Assembly (NCBI RefSeq): GCF_002959965.1
Contig: NZ_PREV01000027.1
Span: forward strand, 1,054,001-1,118,000
DNA from: Microbulbifer pacificus
GTDB lineage: Bacteria; Pseudomonadota; Gammaproteobacteria; Pseudomonadales; Cellvibrionaceae
Direction of reading: 5' to 3'
Length of the DNA: 64,000 bases
Below are positions 56,678 to 64,000 of this stretch, in pieces. The translations under genes and the position numbers were made by a program. The notes beneath the pieces are model-generated. The model saw nothing but the letters and a program-made list of their open reading frames with translations. It had not been told where the DNA came from and did no database searches. Every line of letters begins with the position of its first letter. The stretch's first letter is position 1.

Positions 56678-57370
56678 TCAGTCCAGGGCATCGACATATG
56701 CCTGCAGGCGGGCGATATCGGGAATCGTCACCCGCCCGTAGGCGAACTCGATTAACCCCTGCGTCTCGATTTTTTTCAGTACCGCGTGTACCCCTTGGCG
56801 GGTCATTCCCATCATGTTGGCCAGCAGCTCCCTGGTCAGGCGGAAGCTCGCTCCGCCGTTTTCCTGGTTCGTGGAATTGTGCATCTGTGCGAGAAACAGG
56901 AGGCGTCGACCAATACGCACTTCGGTGCCTCCGAGAACATCGTCCTGAATGATTGACATCGCCGCCCACAAGCGGCGGCTCAGCAAGTCCAGGGCGACAG
57001 GGTAGGCTACTGGGTTGCGTGCCAGCACAGCGCGCAACTCGCTCCCCGGCACATCGACGATCAAGCAGTCATCGTGCGCAGTCGCGCCAAACACCCGCCG
57101 CATGCCGGGGGAAAATACGGTATCGCCGAACCAGGCACCGGTATCCAGAATTGCGAGGGTCGCTTCGCGGCCTTCGCTGTTGCTGGAACAGATACGCACA
57201 CGCCCTTTGGCCACGATCGACAACTGACTTTGCATGGAGCCCGGCAGATAAATGACTTCATCCGCATCATAGGTGCGGATACGGGCGGAAGGCGCCAGTT
57301 CAGCAATCGCATGGTCTGGCAGGCCGCCGAGCAGGGGGCAGGCCTTGAATATGGGTATTGGGTTAATCAT
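56678..57370 (-). CDS. Crp/Fnr-family transcriptional regulator
   Basis: A 230-residue regulator with an N-terminal cyclic-nucleotide-fold domain (~10-120; ADEVIYLPGSMQSQLSIVAKGRVRI) and a C-terminal winged HTH (~175-225; LTRELLANMMGMTRQGVHAVLKKIETQGL). The phosphate-binding cassette reads GAWFGDTVFSPGMRRVFGATA, not the FGExxL...RSA pattern of cAMP binders, and the N-terminal FeS cysteines of Fnr are missing, so its signal is unclear. It is divergent from the aldolase gene, with a palindrome between them that it probably binds. It converges with the KfrA-like gene. Confidence 0.92.
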   Translation of the reverse strand: MINPIPIFKACPLLGGLPDHAIAELAPSARIRTYDADEVIYLPGSMQSQLSIVAKGRVRICSSNSEGREATLAILDTGAWFGDTVFSPGMRRVFGATAHDDCLIVDVPGSELRAVLARNPVAYPVALDLLSRRLWAAMSIIQDDVLGGTEVRIGRRLLFLAQMHNSTNQENGGASFRLTRELLANMMGMTRQGVHAVLKKIETQGLIEFAYGRVTIPDIARLQAYVDALD

Positions 57371-57392
57371 TGGCGGAGTTTAACCATAAAAC

Positions 57393-57406
57393 GTCAATAA
57401 ATTGAC
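57393..57406. promoter_or_regulatory. Palindrome between the Crp/Fnr regulator and the aldolase gene
   Basis: GTCAAT-AA-ATTGAC, 6+6 perfect arms. It is 23 bp from the regulator start and 67 bp from the aldolase start. The arms resemble Fnr/Dnr half-sites (TTGAC/T) in an unusually compact form. TTGACA on the plus strand could also be a -35 element, which would place the operator on the promoter. Confidence 0.55.
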
Positions 57407-57472
57407 AGTGTTGAGAGGTATCCGGTTCTTAGAATGTCGGGAATCACAGCAACCGTTGAAAGGACCAAGCCA

Positions 57473-58246
57473 ATGCAGACTCAGTCACCAGCGTTTTCAT
57501 CTGTCCAGGGCAGGGTAAGCGCCACCGAATGGCAATTGCGGGTAGACCTGGCGGCGGCCTACCGTCTTATCGCCCATTATGGCTGGGATGATCTGATTTT
57601 TACGCACCTCTCCGTGCGCATTCCCGGCCCGGAGCACCACTTCCTGATCAACCCTTTCGGGACCTTGTTCGAGGAAATTACCGCATCCAGCCTGGTCAAA
57701 ATTGATCTGAATGGTGAGAAGGTGGACGACAGTCCGTTCCCGGTGAACCCTGCCGGGTTCACTATTCACAGCGCGATTCACGAGGCGCGGGAAGATGCCC
57801 AGTGCGTGATGCATACCCATACCGTGGCGGGGGTTGCTGCTTCCGCCCACAGCGAGGGTCTGTTACCGATTTCCCAGCAATCGCTGTTCCCGTTGTCGGG
57901 ACTCGCCTATCACGAATATGAGGGTATTGCCGTCCGTGAGGACGAGAAGGCGCGTATTGTGCGAGACCTGGGCACCGCTAACTACATGATCCTTCGCAAC
58001 CACGGCCTGCTGACCTGCGCAGCCAATGTGGCCGACGCGTTTCTGGCCATGTACGTCTTCCAGCGTGCCTGTGAAATTCAGGTCGCGGCTCTGGCGGGGG
58101 ATCGCCAGCTGACCCCGGTGCCGGGCCCGATGATCGAGAAGATTCAGAGTGAAGGTAACAAAGTCACCAGTAACCAGGGCGGATTACTCGCATGGCCAGG
58201 CCTGTTGCGCAAGCTCGACCGTATCAATCCCGGCTATCGAGACTGA
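57473..58246 (+). CDS. Class II aldolase/adducin-family protein
   Basis: A 257-residue cytoplasmic enzyme of the zinc-dependent class II aldolase fold. Zinc ligands are in place: His114 and His116 (VMHTHTVAG) and His177 (ILRNHGLLT). Fold landmarks are FTHLSVRIPG, FLINPFGTLFEEITASSLVKID and the VADAFLAMYVFQRACEIQVAAL helix. The branch (alpha-adducin-like, ~255 residues) includes many enzymes of unknown substrate rather than the sugar-phosphate aldolases. ATG 57473 has AAAGGA upstream; the frame opens 13 codons earlier. It is 8 bp upstream of an HD-domain gene, so they form an operon and may act on successive intermediates. Confidence 0.9.
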   Translation: MQTQSPAFSSVQGRVSATEWQLRVDLAAAYRLIAHYGWDDLIFTHLSVRIPGPEHHFLINPFGTLFEEITASSLVKIDLNGEKVDDSPFPVNPAGFTIHSAIHEAREDAQCVMHTHTVAGVAASAHSEGLLPISQQSLFPLSGLAYHEYEGIAVREDEKARIVRDLGTANYMILRNHGLLTCAANVADAFLAMYVFQRACEIQVAALAGDRQLTPVPGPMIEKIQSEGNKVTSNQGGLLAWPGLLRKLDRINPGYRD

Positions 58247-58254
58247 GGAAAACC

Positions 58255-58857
58255 ATGAAACACGTAGTGGAAAAGCAGGCGCAATTCCGGCATATGGAAG
58301 AGGGCACCAGTGAGGACTGGAAGATCATTGCTGAGGCGTTCGGTCCCTTCGCACGGGAATTGCCAGAACGTATTCTGGCGCACCTGGGTCTGTTGAAGGG
58401 CGATTGTGGTGGTTTCCCGGTTGACCGTCTGACCCACTGCCTGCAGACGGCGACCCTAGCTTATCGGGGTGGCAAGGACGAGGAGTATGTGGTGTGCGCA
58501 CTGCTGCATGACATCGGCGACACTCTTGGCAGCTACAATCATGCCGATGTGGCGGCGGTGCTTCTGGAGCCGTTTGTCAGTGATGCAAACCATTGGATGA
58601 TCAAGCATCACGCGATTTTCCAGGGATACTATTTTTTCCAGTATCTGGGAATGGAACGCAACCTGCGCGATCAATTCAGGGATCATCCATATTACGCTCG
58701 GACGCTGGAATTTGTGGAGAAGTACGATGCGCCGGCATTTGATCCGGAAGGGGAAACGCTGCCGCTTGAATTTTTTACACCCATGCTGCGCAGGGTTTTC
58801 GCACAGCCCAGGAAGTCCATCTATAAACTGGCGATGGAAGCGAACACTGAGGCCTGA
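58255..58857 (+). CDS. HD-domain protein with the diiron HD-oxygenase ligand set
   Basis: A 200-residue cytoplasmic protein. Possible metal ligands in order: His61 (LTHCLQTATLA), His85-Asp86 (LLHDIGDT), His96 (YNHADVAA), His118 (MIKHHAIF) and Asp158 (VEKYDAPAFD). This H, HD, H, H, D order is that of the mixed-valent diiron oxygenases PhnZ, TmpB and MIOX, as well as some two-metal phosphohydrolases. The spacing from His61 to His85 (24) equals that in PhnZ. KYDAP also recalls the MIOX KYD motif. Substrate unknown. GAGGAA precedes ATG 58255. It is in an operon with the aldolase and converges with a cyclic-nucleotide-fold protein. Confidence 0.82.
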   Translation: MKHVVEKQAQFRHMEEGTSEDWKIIAEAFGPFARELPERILAHLGLLKGDCGGFPVDRLTHCLQTATLAYRGGKDEEYVVCALLHDIGDTLGSYNHADVAAVLLEPFVSDANHWMIKHHAIFQGYYFFQYLGMERNLRDQFRDHPYYARTLEFVEKYDAPAFDPEGETLPLEFFTPMLRRVFAQPRKSIYKLAMEANTEA

Positions 58858-58865
58858 ATCCGAAG

Positions 58866-58890
58866 CGCAACCGTCACTGGCGGTTGCGTT
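58866..58890. terminator. Hairpin between the HD gene and the cNMP-fold gene
   Basis: CGCAACCG pairs perfectly with CGGTTGCG around a 7-base loop; GTTTC follows on plus. It overlaps the end of the minus-strand gene. The T run is short, so its strength as a terminator is uncertain. Confidence 0.45.
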
Positions 58891-59365
58891 TCAATTCTCC
58901 CACCATCTGAATAAGCTCGAGAATTTTCCGAGCCAGCTCCCGGGATAAATTGATCAGCAGTACACCGAAGTCCAGAGGCATTTCGCAATGTAGCTGGTAA
59001 AACAGGTCTGACGTAACCTCCAGCACCAGGCTATCGTCGTTGGCGAGCGTGGTTCCCGGCCATGGAGTCAGCGCAATCATACTGACAAAGCCGATGGCTT
59101 CGCCAAAGTGGAAGTCATAGATATGCTCGAGGTGGCCATTTTCCACGGTCTGGTGGTAACCGAGGGAACCGTTGAGAACGATAAAAAACGAGCCGGAAGG
59201 ACTGCCAGACTCAATCAGGGTTTCGCCTTTGCGCAGTCGGTGAATCTTGCCTTTCGCCATGAGGTAAGCAATGGCCTGGTCAGACAGTGCGCCAAGTGCC
59301 GCGGCATTTTTCAGATGCTCAAGACCGAGATCTTCGAGTACACGATCCCCCTCAATCTGTCGCAT
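58874..59365 (-). CDS. Stand-alone cyclic-nucleotide-binding-fold protein
   Basis: A 163-residue protein that is little more than one cyclic-nucleotide-binding-like beta roll (~25-135; GKIHRLRKGETLIESGSPSGSFFIVLNGSLGYHQ, then FGEAIGFVSMIALTPWPGTTLANDDSLVLEV) and a C-terminal helix (RELARKILELIQMVGELKRN). It lacks an HTH. The FGE motif is kept, but the Arg of the RxA phosphate cassette is replaced (PGTTLAND), so cAMP binding is doubtful. ATG 59365 has GGAGAG upstream; the frame opens 6 codons earlier. It lies next to the aldolase/HD operon and might sense a small molecule or partner with the Crp/Fnr regulator. Confidence 0.88.
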   Translation of the reverse strand: MRQIEGDRVLEDLGLEHLKNAAALGALSDQAIAYLMAKGKIHRLRKGETLIESGSPSGSFFIVLNGSLGYHQTVENGHLEHIYDFHFGEAIGFVSMIALTPWPGTTLANDDSLVLEVTSDLFYQLHCEMPLDFGVLLINLSRELARKILELIQMVGELKRNRQ

Positions 59366-59702
59366 AAAATTCTCTCCGGGCACGCTGCATGGATTACCTG
59401 GAAATAAGTATGGGTCAACACCTGCGATATCGGAGTAATGGGCGCTATGCTGACGGCCAAAAACACGCAGATGGCATCAGCGGACACCTATGGTCGCGTC
59501 CCACACGCACTGTGCTCCCGTGTTCGAGCTGTGCTTGAGATGAATTCGGACCATATTCTCCACAGGCCCGGCGATCTATGTGGCATTGCTTTTGCCTGCC
59601 CCTCTGAACGAGGGAAAATCCATCGCCGTAGTTGGCGCCATGAGGAGCAGCGAATTTATCCGACGATTGGCTGTTTCAACAGCCAGTCATCGGATACATC
59701 GT
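59366..59702. other. Region between the cNMP-fold gene and the S37 peptidase gene
   Basis: 337 bp. A 92-codon plus-strand frame (59438-59716) has no recognisable features and is probably not a gene. Just after the end of the peptidase gene there is a 14-bp hairpin (59660-59693), listed separately. The region should also hold the promoter for the cNMP-fold gene. Confidence 0.5.
59660..59693. repeat. Inverted repeat past the S37 peptidase gene
   Basis: CCGACGATTGGCTG and CAGCCAGTCATCGG pair over 14 positions, with one mismatch and one G-U wobble on either strand, around TTTCAA. No T run follows. It lies 10 bp past the stop of the minus-strand gene and probably protects or ends its mRNA. Confidence 0.55.
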
Positions 59703-61010
59703 CTAACCCCGATTGACCGGAATCGAGAGCCAGCGACTTAGGGCGCCGTAGACTTGTTCGCGCTGGTCATCAGACAGTTGGCGGACTCGGGTTAAATGGT
59801 GGCCGCCTTTCTGCACCAGAGTAAACGCATTGGTCATTTCCCCGTGATCCACGGCGCCCGCGTACCAGGGGTCATTCTCCCCGTACAGATAGATAATGTT
59901 GTGACCGTTCTCCTGCAGCCACTGAATCAGGGAAGGGGTAAATGTCTCATCAAATTCCATGGCCACATTTCGCGGCGCGAATTCGAGATTGCTGGGCTGC
60001 GGTGCAACCTGCAACAGATCTTCGAGATCCTGAGTCATGAAACCGTAGTAACCCAACTGGGTGTGATGCTGATACATGGACGGCTCCAATGCCTCCACAC
60101 CGTGGTCACTGTAGACCCAGAATCCACCGCCATTTTCTATATGCTCGATCATCCGTGCCGGTGCGGCTCCGGCGGGAGGAATCTGCTCGCAGGACTGGCC
60201 GCGCTGCCAGAAACTGAATGTGTATTCCAGAGCGGCGTATTCCAGCGCCTTGTCGGCGCCAATGGAAAAGGTAAGCGCATTTTCGGCGGCATGCTTCTGC
60301 AGTGCGGGAATAACTTCCGCACGGCGCTCAAGTAATTCCCGCTGAAAACGCACCAGTTCACTGCCGCACTGGCTGTTCTCGATTCGCTCGCGAATAAAAC
60401 CATCGACTCGGGAATCTTCCAGGCCGAGAATCAGCGGTGCGTCATAGACAACCGTAGCCTGCACATCCTGCGGGTAGAAGCGACGATGTATCAGGGCCGA
60501 TTCTCCGCCCTTGCTGAAACCGCTGCTGATCCAGGCGGCAGGATAGAGCGGTTTCAACAGTTCGATTATGCGGTGGTGATCTGCCGCAGCCTGCTGAACC
60601 GTCAGATACTGCCAGGGAATTTCCCCGGGATTGCGTGAGTCGCCGTAAAAGCGGTACTCCACGGCCACAAGGTTGGCCCGCAGAATATCGGGTAACTCTT
60701 TCTGGGGGAAATCGCGCACCCAGTAACCGTCAGTTTCGATTACCATCGGTTGCGCGTGGTCGAGATGGGACAGATAGACCCGTTGCTTGAACCGTCCAGC
60801 GTCGGGATTGTCATGATCCAGTGGTTGCTCTACACGCAGTTCATACCCCTGAGTGTATCCAGCGACGGATTTGACTCGCACCACTTCAACGCCCGGCAAT
60901 TGATTGAGCTTCTGGTACAGACTGGCGCCTTCCCCAGCGGCGGGAACATAGTCGCATGCGCAGACCAGGAGTGCGCAACTCACAAGAAAAACTCTGGATA
61001 GATAGAGCAT
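59703..61010 (-). CDS. S37-type (PS-10) tri/tetrapeptidyl aminopeptidase lipoprotein
   Basis: A 435-residue serine peptidase of the Streptomyces PS-10/S37 type. The nucleophile motif is SSGFSKGGESALIHRRFYPQDVQATVVYDAP, the family signature. The final acidic and basic residues are likely in LYGENDPWYAG and KGGHHLTRVRQL. The N-terminus looks like a lipoprotein signal (LLVCAC, Cys19) with Asp at +2, an inner-membrane retention signal in E. coli. ATG 61010 is chosen; the frame opens 31 codons earlier. It probably trims peptides in the periplasm. It is on the same strand as the M24 peptidase and POT transporter. Confidence 0.88.
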   Translation of the reverse strand: MLYLSRVFLVSCALLVCACDYVPAAGEGASLYQKLNQLPGVEVVRVKSVAGYTQGYELRVEQPLDHDNPDAGRFKQRVYLSHLDHAQPMVIETDGYWVRDFPQKELPDILRANLVAVEYRFYGDSRNPGEIPWQYLTVQQAAADHHRIIELLKPLYPAAWISSGFSKGGESALIHRRFYPQDVQATVVYDAPLILGLEDSRVDGFIRERIENSQCGSELVRFQRELLERRAEVIPALQKHAAENALTFSIGADKALEYAALEYTFSFWQRGQSCEQIPPAGAAPARMIEHIENGGGFWVYSDHGVEALEPSMYQHHTQLGYYGFMTQDLEDLLQVAPQPSNLEFAPRNVAMEFDETFTPSLIQWLQENGHNIIYLYGENDPWYAGAVDHGEMTNAFTLVQKGGHHLTRVRQLSDDQREQVYGALSRWLSIPVNRG

Positions 61011-61056
61011 GATGATGCTTCTCCGTGTGATTTGTCGGCGGAAACAGGATTCGCCT

Positions 61057-62139
61057 TTACAGTTCAATAAGTTCGCGATTTGAGTGAGTGAGAAGGTCCG
61101 CACCGGTTTCCGTTACCCGCACATCATCCTCGATGCGCACGCCACCCCAGCCCGGAATATAAATACCGGGTTCGACCGTCAGCACGTAATTTTCCTGTAG
61201 AAGATCCATGCCACCGGCGGCCAGGTATGGCTGTTCGTGGGTGTCCAGGCCCAGGCAGTGACCCAGTCCCTCGCCCACATAGGCGGCGTATGGGCTGCGG
61301 GAAAGATATTCGGCAACCATTTGGTATGGCGCGCTGCATGGAATACCGGCACGCACCGATGCCACACCCAACGCTTGTGCCCCCTTCACCAGGTGGTAGA
61401 CCTCACGCTGCTTTCTGTCCGCCGTTCCCAGCACAAATGAACGCGTCATATCGGATCGATAGCCATCGACCACCGCACCGAAGTCCACTGTTATCAAATC
61501 GCCCCGGGTCAACAGGCGGTCACTCGGCATACCGTGTGGCCGAGCGGTGCGTGGACCCGAGGTGAAAATAGTAGGGAAGGCGAGCGACTCCGCTCCGGCG
61601 CTCTTCAATGTATATTCCAGCTGCGCTGCTGCTGCCTTTTCGGTAATGCCCGGACGGATATAGCCCAGCAACTGTTCGAAGGCGTTGTCACCAATCGACG
61701 CCGCGCGCCGGATATTTGCCAGTTCACCCTCGTCCTTGATTCTCCGCAGCTGTTCCACCATTCCGTGCACGGGTGTGCATTGAACGCCGGCAAGTTCAGA
61801 GGAGAGATCCAGCCAGCGACCATGCAGAAAATGATCGCGCTCAAAGCCGAGGTTCGACAGGTCACAGTCAATGGCGAGCTGCCGCACCAGTTGACCCAGG
61901 GTCTGTCGGGTGCGATCACGCACGATTACCTCGGTATTCCGGCATTCCTCCCGCGCCTGTTCCGCAAAACGGTAATCGGTAAGCAGGAGCTGGCATGTAT
62001 GACTGACAAAAAGCAGGGCGACATCCCATTCATCACTGGCGAAGCCGCTCAGATAGCGGATATTGCTCATGCTTGCCACCAGCAAACCGTCGATGCCCGC
62101 GGTGGTCATTGCATTGCGTAGTGTTTGAATGCGTTTCAC
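61057..62139 (-). CDS. M24 Xaa-Pro aminopeptidase/dipeptidase
   Basis: A 360-residue cytoplasmic metallopeptidase that removes N-terminal residues next to proline. The N-terminal creatinase-like domain spans ~1-125 (LLVASMSNIRYLSGF). In the C-terminal pita-bread domain the metal ligands are TVDFGAVVDGYRSDMTR (two Asp), GHCLGLDTHEQP (His), TVEPGIYIPG (Glu) and VRIEDDVRV (Glu). GHCLGL replaces the usual GHGIGL. It lies 9 bp downstream of the POT transporter gene and 46 bp upstream of the S37 peptidase, so the three form an operon for peptide use. Confidence 0.93.
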   Translation of the reverse strand: MKRIQTLRNAMTTAGIDGLLVASMSNIRYLSGFASDEWDVALLFVSHTCQLLLTDYRFAEQAREECRNTEVIVRDRTRQTLGQLVRQLAIDCDLSNLGFERDHFLHGRWLDLSSELAGVQCTPVHGMVEQLRRIKDEGELANIRRAASIGDNAFEQLLGYIRPGITEKAAAAQLEYTLKSAGAESLAFPTIFTSGPRTARPHGMPSDRLLTRGDLITVDFGAVVDGYRSDMTRSFVLGTADRKQREVYHLVKGAQALGVASVRAGIPCSAPYQMVAEYLSRSPYAAYVGEGLGHCLGLDTHEQPYLAAGGMDLLQENYVLTVEPGIYIPGWGGVRIEDDVRVTETGADLLTHSNRELIEL

Positions 62140-62148
62140 GGTAATACC

Positions 62149-63486
62149 TCAGTTTCTATTTTCCATTTGTGTAGCCATGGTTTTGTGGAACCAAACCAGT
62201 CCCACGGCAGTAGTGCCAGCGAGGAAGGCAAACAGGCTCCACATAAGATCCGCTCTGCCCAGCTCCTGTGCCAGATAGCCATACCCCCATCCCGAGAGCG
62301 GGCCGGCCATCAGGAATCCCAGCGACATGGACAGGAAGTAGTAACCCATGAACATGGCGGCCTTGTCGTGTGGCGTGACACGGGCCACATACTCCTGACT
62401 TTTGGGTGAGGCGATCATTTCGCCCAGAGAAAAGATCAGCACCGCGACAACGATGCCGATACCGCCCAACACCGGCCCGAAGGCGGCCCACAAGTAACTG
62501 ATGCCAAGCAACAGGCTGCCGCCCACCAGCAGCGGCACTGCGGGTAATGACTGCGCGCGATGGCTGACAACGATTTGCAGCAGCAGGATGCTGGCAAAGT
62601 TGAACGCAATGATGAACTCCGGATTAATCTGCCCGGCGGTATCACCCGATATGGCATCCGCAAGTGCCGGAGGCAGTGACCCGAGAAGCGGCCCGGTATC
62701 GACGAAGTCGCGGATATAGAGGGGAAGGGTGAGAAAGATCTGGTTGTAACAGGCCCAGAATCCGGACATCAGCAGCAGATAGATCACAAAGGGGCGGTTG
62801 CGCAGGACCAGTATGATTTCCTCAACGACCGCTCCCTGTTTTTTCCGGGGCTGATCATCAGTGCTTGGTTCCCGGTAGAAATACAGCAGCGTGAAGTTGA
62901 TGCAGATCCAAAACGCCGCCATGGCAAAGACATGTTCCCAGCTCATCGCACGCAGCAGGCCGGCCACCAGAGGCCCCACGAATCCACCGATATTGACCAT
63001 CGTATAGAAAATGCCAAATCCCAGACCTCGGTTGTGCTTATCGGTGGTGCGGCTCACGGTGGCCAGCACGAGAGGTTTGAAAATGGCGGCCCCCACCGCG
63101 ACAGAGAGCAGCACGGCGAAGAAAAGCCAGAAGTTCTGTACCTGACCGAGTAGATAGTAACCGGGCGCCATTATCACAAAGGCCAGTAACAGCATCCTCC
63201 GGTAACCGTATTTATCGCCCAGCGCGCCGGTGAATACCGGTAGCAGGTAGAGCAGAAAGGGAATGACTCCCTGCAGGAAGCCCCGCTGGGAGTCGCTGAA
63301 GCCTAATCCTCCCGCTGCCAGCGGTGTACTCATATACAGGGATGAAAGGGTAAAAAAGCCGTACCAGGCAAGCCGTTCGAAAATCTCCATGGCGTTGGCC
63401 AGATAGAAGGAGCGACTGAAGCTCCAGTGGCCGGTGCCGGTCACTGGAGTGGCGCTCGCTATATTGGCCGTATTCACATGCGGCAT
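62149..63486 (-). CDS. POT-family proton-dependent peptide transporter (MFS)
   Basis: A 445-residue inner-membrane symporter with about twelve membrane segments. The N-terminal EIFERLAWYGFF is the ExxER proton-coupling motif of POT/PTR2 transporters. LPVFTGALGDKYGYRRMLLLAF is the MFS loop 2-3 motif, and FGIFYTMVNIGGFVGPLVAG is the POT signature region (FYxxINxG). A soluble linker with charged residues divides the two halves (~residue 210-225). It is the first gene of the operon with the M24 and S37 peptidases. It probably imports di- or tripeptides released by S37. Confidence 0.87.
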   Translation of the reverse strand: MPHVNTANIASATPVTGTGHWSFSRSFYLANAMEIFERLAWYGFFTLSSLYMSTPLAAGGLGFSDSQRGFLQGVIPFLLYLLPVFTGALGDKYGYRRMLLLAFVIMAPGYYLLGQVQNFWLFFAVLLSVAVGAAIFKPLVLATVSRTTDKHNRGLGFGIFYTMVNIGGFVGPLVAGLLRAMSWEHVFAMAAFWICINFTLLYFYREPSTDDQPRKKQGAVVEEIILVLRNRPFVIYLLLMSGFWACYNQIFLTLPLYIRDFVDTGPLLGSLPPALADAISGDTAGQINPEFIIAFNFASILLLQIVVSHRAQSLPAVPLLVGGSLLLGISYLWAAFGPVLGGIGIVVAVLIFSLGEMIASPKSQEYVARVTPHDKAAMFMGYYFLSMSLGFLMAGPLSGWGYGYLAQELGRADLMWSLFAFLAGTTAVGLVWFHKTMATQMENRN

Positions 63487-63516
63487 GTCGATCCCTCTCG
63501 TTATGGTTATTTAATG

Positions 63517-63553
63517 TTGTCATTGTACACAAGGTATGATTTATTTGTCATTG
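63517..63553. promoter_or_regulatory. Direct repeat in the divergent promoter of the peptide locus
   Basis: TTGTCATTG occurs at 63517 and again at 63545, 28 bp apart, in the AT-rich 129-bp gap between the POT gene and the TonB-dependent receptor. It may bind a regulator that links both. Confidence 0.35.
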
Positions 63554-63615
63554 CATGCGATAAATTTTGTGTGCCAGATAATAAATAACCAACTCTGACC
63601 AAGGGAAGTAAGACG

Positions 63616-64000
63616 ATGCATATAAGAAGAAGTCTGCTGGCGTTGGCGATCAGTGCCAGCCTGAGTGGCCAAGTGGTATTGGCCGCGGATACTACGGGCG
63701 GTACGCTCAAAGGGCAGGTGATCAACCATGCCGGAGAGGCACTCGCCGGGGCGGAGATCACCGTAACCCACGCGGCGAAAGGGGTAACTCGCCGAGTAAC
63801 GAGTGACGAAAAGGGACAATACAACCTCCGCAACCTGCCGGTGGGGGAATATATCGTCCGTTTTGAAAAGGATGGTTTCGGTACCGCGCAGGCCACAGAG
63901 GTACGGGTGAACGTGGGGGAGGCCGTTGTCTATGACGGTAGACTGGTACCGAATGGTGAAGTCCTTGAGGTGGTTGAGGTCACCGGCAGCCGACTGCGCC
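63616..64000 (+). CDS. TonB-dependent receptor, N-terminal part (3' truncated by window)
   Basis: The first 128 codons of a frame that runs out of the window. The ATG at 63616 has GGGAAG nearby. A signal peptide ends near VVLAAD (residue ~23). A carboxypeptidase-regulatory-like domain follows at ~28-110 (GTLKGQVINHAGEALAGAEITV; DEKGQYNLRNLPVGEYIVRF), then the TonB-box region LEVVEVTGSRLR at 117-128, typical of the start of the plug. The layout matches the 1045-residue receptor at 18661-21798. It is divergent from the POT/peptidase operon, so peptides or their complexes are likely substrates, as an inference from context. Confidence 0.88.
   Translation, partial: MHIRRSLLALAISASLSGQVVLAADTTGGTLKGQVINHAGEALAGAEITVTHAAKGVTRRVTSDEKGQYNLRNLPVGEYIVRFEKDGFGTAQATEVRVNVGEAVVYDGRLVPNGEVLEVVEVTGSRLR

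Noticed and set aside
59438..59716. 92-codon plus-strand frame in the gap before the S37 gene
   Set aside because: No ribosome site of note, no homology I can recall, and it runs into the 3' end of the convergent peptidase gene.

Overview
The window looks like chromosomal DNA of a marine-type gammaproteobacterium. Genes are dense and moderately GC-rich. There are three large TonB-dependent receptors, a full type II secretion operon, an AcrAB-like pump, an Xth/Prc pair and a PsrA-like box in front of the ETF genes. The combination recalls Microbulbifer and its relatives (Cellvibrionales), but that placement is inference. I found no rRNA, tRNA, CRISPR array or insertion sequence.

Layout. 1-533 is the 3' end of a TonB-dependent receptor. 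700-4456 holds the electron-transfer flavoprotein system: ETF-ubiquinone oxidoreductase on minus, etfB-etfA on plus. 4682-15372 is the gspCDEFGHIJKLM operon for secretion of folded exoproteins across the outer membrane. 15670-18595 has a small unknown protein, a small membrane protein and a hybrid sensor protein whose phospho-acceptor histidine is replaced. 18661-22873 has a 1045-residue TonB-dependent receptor divergent from a secreted S1/P1 nuclease. 22940-25968 is prc-xthA on minus. 26318-31747 is a TetR repressor divergent from an RND pump (periplasmic adaptor plus inner-membrane transporter), with twin operators between them.

31884-36862 is molybdate uptake: modE, then modABC on minus, and a divergent AlgE-like outer-membrane porin that shares a near-perfect ModE box with modA. 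37232-47850 holds a tandem universal stress protein translationally coupled to a 2889-residue cyclic beta-glucan synthase, followed by a convergent MscS-type channel; the set suggests envelope and osmotic adaptation. 47991-52953 is a tight minus-strand operon of a FAN1-type nuclease, a nuclease-helicase fusion and an HEWFH-motif protein. 53258-54338 is an AzlCD amino-acid exporter. 54372-56666 is a divergent pair of a tyrosine recombinase and a KfrA-like coiled-coil DNA-binding protein.

56678-59365 is a small unassigned locus. A Crp/Fnr-fold regulator diverges from a class II aldolase and an HD protein carrying the six metal ligands of the diiron HD oxygenases; a stand-alone cyclic-nucleotide-fold protein converges on them. 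59703-64000 is a peptide-use locus: S37 lipoprotein peptidase, M24 aminopeptidase, POT-type transporter and the start of a divergent TonB-dependent receptor cut by the window end.

The strongest candidates for undescribed biology are the ModE-linked porin, the aldolase/HD-oxygenase locus with its two unusual cyclic-nucleotide-fold proteins, the FAN1 operon, and the kinase that has lost its histidine but kept an intact receiver.
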